Made by a program: the position numbers and the translations under genes
The notes under the pieces: generated by a model
The model's database searches: none
What the model was told of the DNA's origin: nothing
What the model saw: only the letters and a program-made list of their open reading frames with translations
Assembly: GCA_963971225.1 (NCBI GenBank)
Contig: OZ020267.1
Location: forward strand, 48,741,993 to 48,805,992
DNA length: 64,000 bases
Source of the DNA: Melieria omissa
Taxonomy: Eukaryota > Arthropoda > Insecta > Diptera > Ulidiidae
Direction of reading: 5' to 3'
Shown: positions 12,001 through 27,000 of the stretch, piece after piece
Numbering within the stretch: the stretch's first letter is position 1
Layout of the letters: each line of letters opens with the position of its first letter

Positions 12001-15000
12001 AGCAGATCTCTAACCCTTAAATGTGCAAGTCCTCCGATTTTGTTGAAAGAAATACATTTTACTAGCTGACCCGGCGAACTTTGTCTCGCACAGCATTAGT
12101 TTTTTTTTGTGATAATGAAATGCGCGAAATGGCGATTATATGGTAAATGTTGCTGCTAAGTTTCAGTAAAGAAAAGGACTACGCTTGAATTATGCGAATT
12201 TCAAAAACCAATTTTTATTATTTTTACTTACGCCACGCCCCCTTGTTCAATACCCGCATCATTGTCGAAAGGGAAAATGGTAGGTTCGTAGTAAGTTTCA
12301 TTGTTGTGCGATTTATACTTCAGCGGAATATTTGGGCCACACAAAATATGCCACGTCCCTTGCCCAACGCCCATAAAATCTTACCAGTAGAATGGTACAT
12401 CTATGGGACGACGCTATACTCAATTTCAATGCTGTGTCCCTTGCGATTTCGAAGATATTCCATTATAAAGTTTTTGCTTGTATGGGTGGTGTCACGCCCC
12501 CTCGTCCAATACCCGTAGTAAGTTCGTAGTGAATTTAATTGATGAGCGACTTATGGTTCCAAAGTTATCGTCTGCAAGTTTAGGATGCTTAAAAATTGCC
12601 ACGCCCTGTTATTCTAAAATATTCTTTCATACAAACCTTGTTCTGACAACTACGAATACATCAAAAAAACAGCCAAATCGGTCCTGCCGTTCTCAAGTAA
12701 TTCGCGGTCAAACATGGTAGGGATTTACCGACTTTTCCCAATAAATTTCTTGGGATTTTCTTTTCGCATAAAAGCCCAACAAAAAAGCCCATGTAAATCG
12801 GCGGGTCCGTTTAAGTGTGATACGCTTACACACATATATCCTCTCTTCTAACTACCCGTGTGCGAAAATTTATTTCTGGCGTGGAGTGGTTGATCGCTAG
12901 GGTCAAAGAGGACTTCTCTTCGAAAATTTTGGCCAGTAAATTTCCTTTACCAACCGAGTGAGTGATGATTTGATCATTGTTGAGGAGATTTGGAATCGAA
13001 GATGTTGTTTGATTCTCCACCCTCTGAACGTACGACCAACAGTTTTTACTACCACACTGGCATTGAAGAACTTTCTTCCTTTGGCGCTGTTCGGGCAGAG
13101 ACTTTTTGCGCCTTTGGAAGGCATTGTATCGATTTCTAGCCTGTTTACGCAGCTGTTCAGTGGCGGCATTTTTATTTGCCTGCCATGCTCTGAAAGCTTC
13201 CTCTTTAGACCTGACAGCAATTCTGCATGTCTCATTAAATCAGAGATTGTCCTTAGGTTTAATGCAAATTCTCTTATTTGGAATGAAGGTCCTTATTCCT
13301 ATTAATATTATTTCTTCAAACATTTTGGTTGCGGCATTTATATTTCTAACTAGAAAACACAATTTCCAATTGACGAACATTTAACAGGCGCACAACGAAT
13401 AAAACATTTAAAAAAAGCGGAGCAAAATTCTTCATTTTGCTTTCTTTGGGCTTATAGGCTTCGGCGTAAGCAAGGAGCTGGTCACTTTTGTTGAAGATTG
13501 TGCCATTACGATGTATACCGGCCTTGTGCAGAAATCTGTTCATGGTGAAATTGAAGTATGGTACGAAATGGGTCGGAGAGACCAACTTTGACGAAGCTGC
13601 GTGTATTGCTTAACGTCGCTTTGCAAAGTCTCACAAGCTTTGCAGGAATACCAAGCTCAGACAATGCGGCATATAGGCTATCCATTATCGGGCTATAGAT
13701 GGTATGTATCGATTTTACTCTCATGGGTCTTCTTCAGGATTTGGCGTAGAGTGATTATCTGGTCGATGGCGGACTTACGAGGTCTGAAACCGCACAGATA
13801 GGCTCCAATCAGCGCGTGGCTTCAATCTTTCATATAATACGCTCGTTAGGACCTTATACACAATGGGAAGTAGGCTGATACCCCTTAGTTTGCGCATATG
13901 GTTGGATCACCTTTCTTCAACACAGGACAAAGGGCACTGAGGTTCCAATCGTAGGGCATACATTCCTCCAGCCATATTTTGCAGATGAGCTAATACTTGC
14001 ATCCAATCGGCTCACTGCCTCCGGCCTTGAACAATTCTGTTGGTAGCCCGCCCGACCCTGCAGATTTATTATTCTTAAGTCGCTGGATAGCAACCCAAAT
14101 CTCGTCACAGCTGGGAGGTGGCACTTCCACTTTGCGTCATCGATTGGTGCTCTCTTCGTCGCCTGCGAGCAGCTTGGTGAAGTGCTCCTTTCACTCCTCA
14201 TTTTCGTCTCTGCAGGAAGATGGACGACACGAATGACCGGAACCAGTGGGATGAAAATAGGAGGAGCACAAGTACAAGGGCAACTGAAAGGAAGGGAGTG
14301 GAATTGCATAGGATCCACATAACTCTGAACAGCTCATTTAACCAGTTATCATGGTTTAGCTTTTGATCTGCAAGTTGCATAGCATTCAAATAAGGAATGA
14401 TTTTATCACCTATTTTTCTATTGAGGAGGAGGAGTGTGACACCTCACAACTTAATAAATCTTGTATTGTATTATGTAAATAATTGGAATCAAGAGTGCAG
14501 CAGCTTGAAAACTAGGAGAAGAGTGATGTGTATAACTTCTAGTAAGAGCTAGGTTAGGTTAGGTTACGGAAGGGGTGTGTGCGTCAGGCACTTCCACTCG
14601 GAGACCCTGTTGGGTCCATTGTGAATCCCTTCATTTTTCGGAAACCGATGTCCTTCTCTAGTAAGAGCTAACTTTGGGATTATAAATCGAGCAGAGTCGA
14701 TATGTGTATTTTTTTACTGGACGAAGTTAATGGGCTTAGAACAAGTCATCGGCGTGAAAACAATATAGAAATTAAAAAACTTCAAATGAACAGAATACAT
14801 AAATTAATTACGAAATCGAGCGAGACCGGGGGCTACATCTAGTACTGTACATGTTTTTTCACCACATTCATGAAATGACAGAACGCAAATACTTATGAAC
14901 ATTATCGGGGAATAAGCTTAATATTGCATTTTCAACAAAATGTACCAAAACCATGAATGTACTTACTTTTGTTGGGGCTTGCAAATGAGCCGAGCCTTGC

Positions 15001-18000
15001 TAGTATTATATATGCAAAACTAAGTCACTGATAGTTTGGATATCCAAATAGTGGCAAAATGTATTCAAATATTTGATCTTTGGTATTTTTAAGCCGTGCT
15101 TTCTAAGGCGTTGGAAAGAAATTTGCTCAATATACAAATATTTGCAGACTGCAGGATGCTGACGGAGGATTTTTTGAAAAATTCGGATCATTGTTGAGAC
15201 AAAAATCGCAGCTGGAGGAGACAGAGTTGAAAACATCTCTCGCACCATTCGCAGAACACGCTGAAAATGAGCAAGAGTGTTTGTCAAATGTTGACAGTGT
15301 CGAGCCCGACGAAGAACTCGAATGCGTCGCTGTACCGGCTTTTGCTTTGGAAAGAGATGTGGACATACACGAAATCAATGAAAGGAAAGAAGAGTTTATC
15401 GAAAGGGCTATGGGAATGAATGTGAGTAAAACACAAAGACAAAACAAAAATTACTTCACACTGAGAATATTGATACAAATGAAAATATAGTAGAATGCAT
15501 TGAAGACTTCTAACTTGCAATGTAAGCATGCCTACATAGTAATATAACAATTAAAAATGGAAGAATATTTTTACAATCGGGCAATACACGTGAATAGGTA
15601 GAAAAAAATGCCTGTTCTCAACTGTTAGAAGATCTCACCTTTTGTCTTTAAGGGGGTCGTCTACGTAGCGGCCTGATTTTCGAGCCTGTTTTTCAAAATT
15701 TATTACGAAGGAACAAAAATAGATATTCATTCAGTTTTTTTTTGTTTTTGTTTATTTAATCGTAATCTTTCAAGAGGCAAGGTCCTAAAAATTATATTTC
15801 TACATATTCGAGTGCAGGATGACCTTGTGCGTGATATGAATTTTCTTGCACGATTTTGGGCCAACCACGTAACCTACAACAAAAAATGAAACTAATCTAT
15901 AATTGATATTACATCGACTATGCTTAGACACGAGCTTTTTGTAAAATTCAAAAATCTCTCAAAATGGTGGACATTTTTAAAAGAAAAGTTATTTTTCCCT
16001 TTTTTTTTGCCTGTTATAATAAAAAAAACAATATTTTGTCAAAAGCTCGTGTCTAACCATAGCGACATGTTTTTTGAGCAAGTAAGAAAAGAAATCGAAT
16101 CGATGCGTGTAAAACTTTTCTTAAAATCGTGCAAGTTAGAAAAATACGACTTTCGGGAAAACGCGTTTAAAGTTCTCAGGGACGCGCGGAAACACCGTGA
16201 GCGAGCGTGCTCAATGCTCTACAGCTCAATAACCGTGAAGAGTTTACCCAAATCCTTTGAAAATAACATTCCTCACGTCTTCCAAATGAAAATTTTGTAA
16301 AAAAAAAAACATTATTTGACGACCCCCTTAAGCCCCGTGTTCACTATAGAGTTTTCTATCTCGCCTAAGATACTCTTCAGTAGATTCGCAATTATTGCAT
16401 CCGTGGTAGAGCTCTTCATATGGTCTGCGCTTTATCTAACCTGTTTGATGGAGCTTTACGGTAGAGATAACGGTATACTTCCGCGCGGCTCTACTCAAAA
16501 TTTCTCTACACCAGCTCTACGTAGAGCGGTAAAGTCGTAGAGTTGCGCTGTAGCGGGCACATAACAGGTAAAGTCTATACGCTCTACCAAAAAATCTCTA
16601 TGGTAGACACTTTACTTAATATTTATATGTGCTTAGCGAATTTCAAAAGAAGCGATTAAGTATTTACATGCTTATCGACTTTTACTTAACCGAAATTATT
16701 TTCATTATTATTCGATTCTTATCTGTTATTCGTAAATAATCTATAAAACAATTAAGCTTCTATTAGTAAACGGCGAATTTGGCATTGGTAAACGCAAGTA
16801 GGGTTCTGGGGCCTTATGCCCCAAAAATGTGTCGATTCGTAAGAGTTGTCGTTGATAAAGGTCTTCAGTGAATGAACTGATACGATACATACGCACATGG
16901 GATGCAATACAGTGGGTGCTTAATGTACTTAAACCTATGAAGATTTCAGCATTTGTATAAGTTAACCCATTCCCCTATTGAAATACTTTTTGCTTTCATC
17001 CGTAATCATCGAGTAGATGCTTACATATGCCCGTATTGTATACATCCGTATCTGAACACACGTACCTACTATTTAAAGCTTAGTGTACTTTTGAAAATAA
17101 ATTTTTCATTAACAATTTGAGCTTTTTCTTTAAATATTCTAAAAATAAGAGCATTCGGCAAGCAAGTCACTTGGGAAACTCTTCACTGCTGGCGTTCAGC
17201 GTCTGTGCGAAAGTAAAATTAAATTCTAAATCACAAATCAGCTCACGGTCAACGTGAGCATCTTATTGAGTGACCCAGCGTCTAACGCCCAGCACTGCAC
17301 GGCGGAGCACAAAATTTCCGTGTTACCAATAAGTTTCGGTTTCTGCAGTAACTTTCGTCCGTAGAAATCCAAAAAGAATCATTGATATTGAATTTTACAA
17401 AATGATCCATCCATGGAAATCGTGTCTGGTGCAGTGGAATTAAATAAAGAAATAAAACATAAGGCAATACAAGTATATACTGACGTCAGTTTGAAGTGTT
17501 TTTGTATATGTTCAAAATTGTAGCAAAAATACTAAAAGTTAAATGTGCTTGGTCTAATGCGAAAAGAGTTGCGTCACGCCATCAATAAGAGTTCACGGGA
17601 AAATTGAGTAGAAAAGAAAAAAATGAGTTATCGTTCCCTGCCTCGGTCTCTTCCCAGTCAAAGTTTGCCAAATTCTTCAGAACAAAATGTCAAATACCTC
17701 AGTTTAAATGTCAGGCCGGTCAAAAATGCCAGGCGAAAAACAGTGAATTCTTCGGCGTCAATGCTGACGCTGTACGAGGTGCCAAGAAGAGTTCTGAATC
17801 GGAATGGGAGTATTTCTAGTAATCACTTCCGTGGCGTACATAAGCATTTAATTGAAGAACATGCCAAGTCAGTGTGTCTCTCCATGACTGTAAGTGTTGT
17901 GGTCTACAAATGTGAAGTGGGGTTTTGGTGTTTTTAAAATAAGAAAATACGAATAGAAGTTTCTACAGTGTCAAAAAAGGCTACTTACATATATTCGATA

Positions 18001-21000
18001 ATATTCAGATATTTGGTTAAATGTTTTCTGATATGTTTAAGAACTAGAAGTAAAACATACGCGATGGAGCAAAACTGGTCAATGAAACTTATTTAAGTCC
18101 ATTGCGAGATTACGAAAATGTTTAGCTGTTATTTTCATGAGAGTCCTATTATAATATTATTGAATGCAACACAGTGAAAATGAAACATTAGAAGAAAAAA
18201 TTCAACACTGGCACAAAAACACTAATCAGCATGAATCACATTTCGAAATGTTGCAAATTTATTTCCAAAGCGGATGTTGTGCTACCGAAACAATGCGCGT
18301 TTTAAAAAGAAATTTCGATAATAATGCACCGACTGAAAGTTCTTAAGATTTGCAAGGAATTTGTCCGCTCATTTAAGAAAATGTGGTGTTGTGGTTCTAG
18401 TACACGACCAAATATTTGTTTTCGGTTTCGTTTTAGTCTCGGTTTCGGTTTCGGCTTAAGTGTAAAAATAATGATCTTAAAGTTTTTGCTACAAAAGGCA
18501 CAAAAGGTGTGGCTCGGGGTTAAACTTCAAATTTTGTATTGATATGCAACACGAGGTGTTATATGTACCAATATTAAGTTAAAGCCAACAAATATTTGTT
18601 TTTCAATAAAATTTAGAAAAATTTACTTTTTCTCGACAAATCCAAGTTTGATAGCATATTAAATACTGTTAAATTCCCTTTAAACAAAATATAACATTCA
18701 CATCGTGTAAGTCGCTTAATAATTAAGTTATTTTGATAAAATTGTTCCGCGAGCCACATCTTTTGTGGGCTTTTTCTAGGAAAAAAGTTTTAGTTCATTG
18801 CATTTACAAAAAAAAAGTATTATATGGTAAATTTTCTGTCCTTATATAAGAGTAGATATGTCTATATTTCTTTCGATTAATACATTTATTTTTTGTTGTC
18901 GTCTTTAATAGGTAGGGTGCTGATTTCCATGTTTTTTGAAAGTATAAGCAGAATGGACAAAGTACCTCTTCGATTCTGACAAGGTTCTTGAAAATGGTTA
19001 AATGGTTTTAGTTTATTGTGTATATTTAGCTGGAAATGCATTTTTCAAAAAAGGCATATTTTTCAACAAATATGAATTTGTTAGTTTAATTTTCCTTTAT
19101 GTTTTAATTAATAATATGTATCCGTTAAAATTCTTACTTACTTACTTAACTGGCCATAACAACCCGATACTCTCTCTCCAGGCGCCTTTGCTTTGCGCGC
19201 GTCTCCTCCAGTTGGTCACACCAAGAGATGATAGGGCGTCCGTTAAAATTCAGAATTCGCAAATTTTGCAATTCACTCAGTGATTCAAGTAGCAAAGGCA
19301 AACATGCGCAAGCAATATAAATTAAAAGGACTAATATGCCCAATCTCTTTCCAATGGTTAAAAACGAAAAGGCTGATATGTTTGTAAAACTTGTGGATTT
19401 GAAAAGTTTCTGTTTCTTCGATGAATAGTAAAATAAATTACATATGTATCTCTATTCGGCCTTTTTGATATATTACCTAAAATATTCGGTTTTAGTTTGT
19501 CCGTATCTTTGTTGTATGTTGTTCAAGTTAAACATCAACTCGATACAGAAGACTAGTTTTTTAGTCAGTTTGAAAATAATTACATATATTTCCCTTTTTA
19601 CGTAGCTAATCAATTTATTTGTAATATCAGTATTATTTATTGGGTATTTTATTTAGAAAGAAATCATATTTATTCATTTATAAGGAAATATATTCAATGC
19701 AGGGAATAACTAGAAAGTTGTCATTATTATTCAAATAATCGTTAGGTAGGTGACTGAAGGCGACGATTGAAGCCGACGTCATCTTGTAGTCGTGTGGCCC
19801 TGTTGCGGCCGTCTTTAATGACATAACTTACAGCGATATTATTGCAATATAATTTATAATTTATTCATATTTACAATTTACATAACTTCTAAGATGAACA
19901 CAACCTTTACAATTAGTTTTTATTCTGAAATGAATAGGGAGATAAGCAATGATACAGATTATAGAAATTTGTTTGCATGTAAATATTTCTATACGTGTAT
20001 TAATGTAAACAACTATAAACAAACAACTGTCAAACTGCTCCATAGTCGGTTACAAAAATATCCGGGCCGAGATAAAACAATTTTTAACAATTGAAAGTTT
20101 TACGTATTTTTATGGCGCATTCATAGCATTTTTCAAGTTTTTAAAACTTGTATTTTCCAAAAACTTTTTTCCGCGCAAACGCACATTTTTTTACATTTGG
20201 CATAGGTATCTGCATTATACGTTTTCTCGCTCATATTTTAATATAGTTTTATTGTGATGTTGGGAAATATACCCTGCCAATATATTTAGAAGTACTACAT
20301 ATTTCTATCAGTGAAGACGATATTTTTTTTTTATTTCTTTTGTTTCCATATTCAGAATTTCTTATGGCAAATTTGGATACATACCTGCGAGGTACTTTGA
20401 AATATGCTAAGAATTATTGCCGACTAAGTGTATGTGCACACATATGCACATGCATCCTCATTTGTTTACTGATCATTTTTAGTGCCATAAGAATGGTTCT
20501 ATCTTCTCCATATCTTTTGTAAACAAGAAAACTCGGTCTAACGTGTATGTAGGTATATTTGAACAACAAGCAAATATCTCAGTATATCTACATGCACACA
20601 AGAGATTGCTAATGTAAATCCACACAATTTCAGTCCTAAAAAATCCCGGGATTTTCTTACGTTTTGCTTCTGTCCCTTATTTAAAAAATTTCAAACCTTT
20701 TTATTTAATAAAAAAAAAATGCATACTGCCTGTGACGTGTGAATAAGTTTCAATGCAACAATAGCTCTATTCGACTACTGATACTTTGTACAAATTTATA
20801 CAAACTGTTTGGGTACTTTTCTAGTAAAAATTCGTCAGAAGCTAAAACCAGCAGTGAAAGCAAGCTTACGCTCCCATTTAATTAATCCACCCAAAAAAGT
20901 AAAGAAACTGAAATTTGTAAAGACTTACAAGTATAACTCTTCTGTAGTTGTATGTAGTTTGGCAATTAAATTTATTTTTATGTTATTAATTTATTATTTC

Positions 21001-24000
21001 TTAGATTAAAAGAAAGAAAGAAAGAACACAGAATTGTATTTAATACGGAAATAAAATGTATTTGATTGAAAAATACGTCTGATTCCTAAAAATAATATAT
21101 TTAAGCGTAAAAAAATCTCAGGATCTCGGGATTGCGATTCTTAGCCCCGAAAACCACGGGATTACAATCTCTAATAGACAAGTATAACGTACATGCGTAC
21201 GTGTATAATAATAAAGAGGTGGTTTGAATATCTTCCATCGTACTTATGTATTTATGAAGAGTTGGTTTAAATATCTTCCATCGTACTTATGAATTTACTT
21301 TACTTATCTGCATAATTGAATAATGAACTATATAATTTCCGATTTTTGTTTATTTCCTTATGCATCATTACATATATAGATCGAAGATCTCTACGAAGAA
21401 ATACTCTTTGAAATATACAACAACATTGGATGCGAAACTAACGATGTCTGCGCTGAAACACTATTTGAGTTCGCACAGGAAGCATTTAAGATCCCAAATT
21501 CGAAGCATGAGGAAATTCTGGACATAGCTAAAAAAAAGGAGCCTCCCAAAATTAGGCTAAACGTGGAGGTTATTAAAGCTGAAAATTTACTTCCTAAGGA
21601 TTCAAATGGATTTTCTGATCCATTTGTAACGCTCTATTTGGAGTCGAATGGTGCACATCGCTACAATTCATCAGTTAAACGTGCAACATTAAACCCGATA
21701 TGGGAAGAACACTTTTCATTGTAAGTGGTATTACATAAGAATTTCAATAAAGGCCTTTAATAAGCTATATTCTTTTAGACCTATTACAGAAAACCCCAGA
21801 AACGAAGTTCTGATAATTGAAGTTTGGTGAGTTATAAAAGAAACTAAACCGAACTGTTTGTCGATATAGTTATTGTTTTGAGATAGTTCCATACTATGTA
21901 CATATCTGCGGTCAAAAGCAATAATCGCTCAAGTCCATAAGTACTTACTATTCTGAGCAGCATGCTTTGAAGTTTTCGACCACAGATATATACGAAAATA
22001 TAAAAATATGAAAACTCTTGAGAGTTGTGATAAAGTTAATGGCGAAACTAATGTACACAACTCCGATGAGATTTTCAATATGAAAGAAGCTAGGAACCCT
22101 TTTTAATCGTAACTTAATGGTGATAGCTGAGCAGACTGCGAAACGCACGAGTACTACGCTGGCACATTCTAAGCCACACAGGTTCAGACAGTCAAGATTA
22201 GTTTGTTTTTAACACATTACTTTCAAAAATATTTTATATTCTAGCAGGGCCCCGCGGTTTTGCACGCAAGTTTAAAGTCAATTAGGCCTATAAATCACGT
22301 TGTTCTTAACTCTTTGTTGATTTTTATTAAAAATACTTATCTAATTATTTCTCATTTGAAGTACTTTCACCATATTTGAAGTCAATTGGCGCATTAAGTA
22401 AATCATATTTCTCCATACAACACCTTAACACATGTTTTGTTCTTCTAGATCCCAAATTTCATTGGTGAAAGCTGTCTGTATTTTTAATGTCAAGACGGTT
22501 CATGAAAAGTGCCTCGTTTTTTATTTGCTTTTTCAGCATTTGTTATTTGAAGTATTAACTTCGTTTATGTCGGTATGTATGTATGTTGCTCTCGATGTTA
22601 ACATATACCTATAAAATTTTCTGCTAAGACGTCTGTAAACGTTTTAACTCAGTTTTGAAAGTGAGCTAACGCACTTTGATACAAAAACAACTCCATTGGA
22701 ATAAGAGCATTTGAATGTGATGTTAAATGCATTTAAGGCCCGGTGGAAATAGGCTATAATGATCGCAAGCGGCTGTGTGAAGCATTGAAGGGAAAATAGC
22801 GACGGACTGTGGTTGCTGTTGTAGGCCAACAAACGAAGTGCCACTATGGTTGTTGTTATTGTTGCCGGAAATGAAACATTGAATACGAATTATTTTCTCA
22901 TTGTGGCTTATTCTGCGTGCAGCGCAGTGGGTACATACGCTGTCGGTAGCTAATTTGTTAGTTAGGGTGTAACTTATCGACTTAAATAGTCACTGCGGCA
23001 TAAAAGTCAATTCTTCTCCACAATTCTTCATATTTAAAATAATTACAGGATTTCGAAACAACCGTTCGAAACAATCTTTTAAATTGTGATTGTAGATACA
23101 TACATATACTTTTTTATTATAAGTATCATCATTCGGTTTCGTCGTTGCTTTTTTTTTCCTTTGTCGGAACGATCTAGCAAGCGCAGCACTCAGACAATTA
23201 TACGTCCATTGTACTACGACTTGTTGTTCCCTGTTAATATGCTTTAAATCTACCCAATTTCCGAAGAAGCCTTGATAGATCCTGGGGTGCCAAGGAGCCA
23301 AGGTGGTCGCTTCTTAGCACATCAGTGCCAAACGTCTCAAACCTGATACGAGCGAACGCGGGGCAGAGACACAGGAAGTTGTTGCTTACTTACTTTTTTC
23401 TTATAGCTTTTTGCTTTATGATTATTAAATGAACAAGTTTGTAATTTTTTAGGTTTAACAAGCAAATATTTGGGCTAAAAACCTGGGAGCATAGAATGGG
23501 GATAAAAGGCGAAGGTATAAAATAATAAATAGCGACGAGAAGTCATTTACGCCAAAATTAGCAAAACTTTAACCCTCAGTGCTCATAAGGGGACACAAAT
23601 CTTTTCACGCAGAAGGTCGATCACAGAATAACATGAAAACAAATTGTTCTTATTAACCGACACACGTCGGCCATTGCCAGCGCACCCGAAATTTAGATTG
23701 CTTCGCTGGTCGACATGCGTATTCTGTATACCGTTGTTTGTGTGATATAACGCAGCACAATATGATGCCTTACGGTTGGGCCTTTAACCTCCCTGTAGCT
23801 GTTTTCCTAAGCATTAAAAAAAAAATGTTGATTTCAATTGAAAAAATTAAAAAAATTGATTATCCATCATCTCTATTCTTAATACGTAATTACATGTGTC
23901 TTAACTATCAGAAGGCTATAAAAAATATAGATAATCAAAATTGTTTTTCTGTTACATACTTAATATTTAGGGATTTCGATGCAGCCGAGACCGTTAGAGA

Positions 24001-27000
24001 GAAGGTGAATAAATTGTTCGATGTAAAGGGCGTTAAGGGCTTAAGTAAATTGATGAAAGAAATCGCGCAAACCGCGTCGACGGGGAAGCATGACAACGAG
24101 CTAATAGGAAGATCAGCCATCACTTTAAAGGTAACTTCTTACTTGCAGTGTGTTTTCAGTATAATATACCCTTGAATCATATGCTTAACATTTCTTAACA
24201 GTCTATTCCGGCCTCAGGAATGACTGTTTGGTACAACTTAGAGAAGGGTTCAAAAACGAAAAGTCGCGGTTCGATACTTGTCAACATGTCACTGAGCGCA
24301 GAGAAGAACAAGCACGTTGCCGTACAGGAGCATAGACATTTGTTAAAGTTGCTTCTTATGCACGAGCTGGAATACTCAAAGGTTGCTCCTTACTGGTGGA
24401 GCGGCAAGTTCAGCGAAAAGCCCGAAGCCATTCGCTCGCAGCACGCAGTTCAAAGTGGTCTTTCAAACTTCGAGTGCGCACTGAGTCAATGGTCCGTGTA
24501 TTCAAACATTCATGAAAGCCACCCTCTATGCTTCGCGCTTTTTAATAGCATTCTCGACATTGTGGTACCGGTGCTGAAATGCCTGCAACCCGATTCGGAG
24601 GATATGAAGGCATTCTGGGATGGGGCCAAACGCATTTTGCCATCTTGTTTTTCCATAATTCGTAGAATTCGCGCGAAAAATATAAGCGACAAACAAATTG
24701 TCAAGACACTGTGCGAGGTACTGGATATTATTTCGAAGATGAAAACTTTGGAGTTCCCGCAAGATATTGATATGTTTCCGAAAAACGTATATGGCTGGAT
24801 ATCAAGAAAGGAAGATGTCGAAAGTAATATTGACGACATTATGATTGATGCCATACACACGGGCAGCAGAGAGTGGTTGGAGTACATTATTGAAGGAAGC
24901 AAGCCCAGCAAAGATGAACAGACCGACGAAGATAACTTGCAATACTTGATAAAGTTAATACAGATGGTGCGCTCTGACCTCCAAAGGGCTATGGAATACT
25001 TTGACAAACACTTTTATCAGTAAGTCATTTCAAAGAAACATTAAATAATGAACTGTTTGCTCACATCTGATTTCTTCGAATGCAGCAAAATCCGTTTAAA
25101 CCTTTCGGCAATTCTGTTTCAATATTACGACTCTCAAATAACAGATATTTCGAGGTCAATTGTTGAGGATGTGTGTACGCACATCAAAAGACTCGATGTG
25201 CCCGACGATCAATTCGAAGATGGCAGCTTACCAAACATTGACACTTTCAATATGGGCACCACACTTTTTGAGCTTTATTTGGTGTTGAAGCGCTTTATTA
25301 CACTAGGTATGCCGCAGGTTTCAACACATATTGAATGGATGGAAACTGAATGTGCACATTACACTACTAAATTTTTTTAGGCAAATCTCTGTGCCCGAAC
25401 GATGAACTGGCGATTGCTGAATTCTACTTGTGGTTCATGCCGGGAGTCACTCACTGGCTTGACATATCAGTCATTAAAGCTTTGAACCGTATAGAAAAAG
25501 CAATTGAGTTAGATGTGCTAAAAGCTGTAGACGATACCGTGAAATACAGTTCCTCAGCTGTAGATACATTAGCTATATTCTATCAAATTAAAATATTTTG
25601 GCAACAGCTGGATTGGCCTGATATAGAGGGATCATATACTTTTGTCGCTAAAATTATCGATGTGAGTGGACGTAACGTAGAATTTATTATTGTTTATCTT
25701 TGTGAAATGATTCATGTGTATATTTGTACTTTATGACAAATTGAATTACATTATATTTCTGTAGTTCTGTATGGGTATAGCTAAACTAGCTTAGTAAATA
25801 GTTAGAATAAGTTATGAAAATATATTTATGTAAAGATATGCAATCATAGCAAGTTCACAGAAAAGAGAAATTATTAAATTTGCATAAAATTTCAGTTTAA
25901 GCCCTTCTTTTTAGTTAAAGAAGGGAATATAACAGATATTATTGATTGAATTCTTGTAGGATATCTGTCGATGTTGTGTATTTTATGCCAAACGAATGTC
26001 ACGTCGGGTGGAAAACCTTACTTCAGACAGTAACGAGCTATTTATCGTGTCCCCGGAGTGGTGTCTTGCAATCAACAATATCGATTATATACGTCAGAGT
26101 TTACCATCATTTATAAAGGTACTGTATTTTAAATAAAATTTTGTTTTTTTTGTTTATTTTAAAACTTTTCTGTTGTAGGAATTGGGGACCGATGACGTTA
26201 TAACCAGGTTGGGCGAATATCGCACAAACTTGGATGCTGAACGTTGCGCCGTTACGATAAAGAATTTTATAGATAATGCTCTGGATACGGAAAGGAATCA
26301 AATTTTAGAGTTAATTGAAATAGTTGCCAGGAAAATGGCACCATCAATAAGGCGATTTTTGGCCGAGGGAGCTGAAGTTCTCCATGAGGACTCCAATTCG
26401 ATGGAAAAGCTAATGATGTATCTCGAGAATTCCCTTCAAACGTTGTACGAAACCTTGAACGAGGTGAACTTTGGGCGAATTTTAGATGCCATTTGGACTG
26501 AACTATCTGTTATAATGTACGATCTCATACAAAGCAATTTGGATGTAAGTTTTTTCCACAAATGTCAACCTTGAAAAGCGTGCAAGCTCTCACAGGCACC
26601 ACTACAATTACTATAACTTAATGAAAATATGGTGCAAAAAAACACATTCGGCGCATATTTTGGCGCATTGCACTCTTTGCATCTTGTGGGGGAACAAGTT
26701 AAGCTCAATTGTGCACCCTTCGTCTAGTTGATGTTTGAGGGTCTTTTGCAGCGAAATTTTGAACAACTGGTGTTGAGCAATTCTCCTATTAAAATAATAA
26801 CGGATTCTTGAAAAGCATAGCGATCCATTATATTTAATACATGTATTCTGCTTCCGTTTGAATCACATACGTCAAAGGCGCGCTTTCATAGAACACCATT
26901 TGCAAAAGTGCAAAGGGTGAGGGCTTTTGCGTAATCTAACTGATGTACGAGTTATAATCGATCACAAACGTAACTAATATCTTTGTCTTCCTTCCTATTA

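Larger units (their letters stand above)
9100..15147 (+). other. Intron 1 of the Munc13-4 gene (6.0 kb), repeat-rich
   Basis: Bounded by GT at 9100 and AG at 15146-15147. It holds the MITE at 11305-11559, the dispersed repeat at 12061-12720, the LINE fragment at 12840-14300 and a GGTTA-run repeat near 14551. 9100-11300 shows no recognised element or exon. Confidence 0.7.
15422..21379 (+). other. Intron 2 of the Munc13-4 gene (6.0 kb)
   Basis: Bounded by GT at 15422 and AG at 21378-21379. It holds the TTAA-flanked element at 15652-16327, a tagag-rich segment at 16340-16560, a LINE family A 3' fragment at 19137-19245 and a small tandem duplication at 21217-21298. No exon was recognised between 16560 and 21379. 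Confidence 0.65.
21827..23970 (+). other. Intron 4 of the Munc13-4 gene (2.1 kb) with repeats
   Basis: It lies between the two exons that complete the first C2 domain. It contains a small CATATCTGTGGTC-family MITE (21901-21990) and a minus-strand LINE tail (23170-23390). The rest shows no recognised feature. Confidence 0.65.

Noticed and set aside
24510..25007. A 165-codon minus-strand open frame
   Set aside because: Antisense shadow of the large MUN-domain exon.
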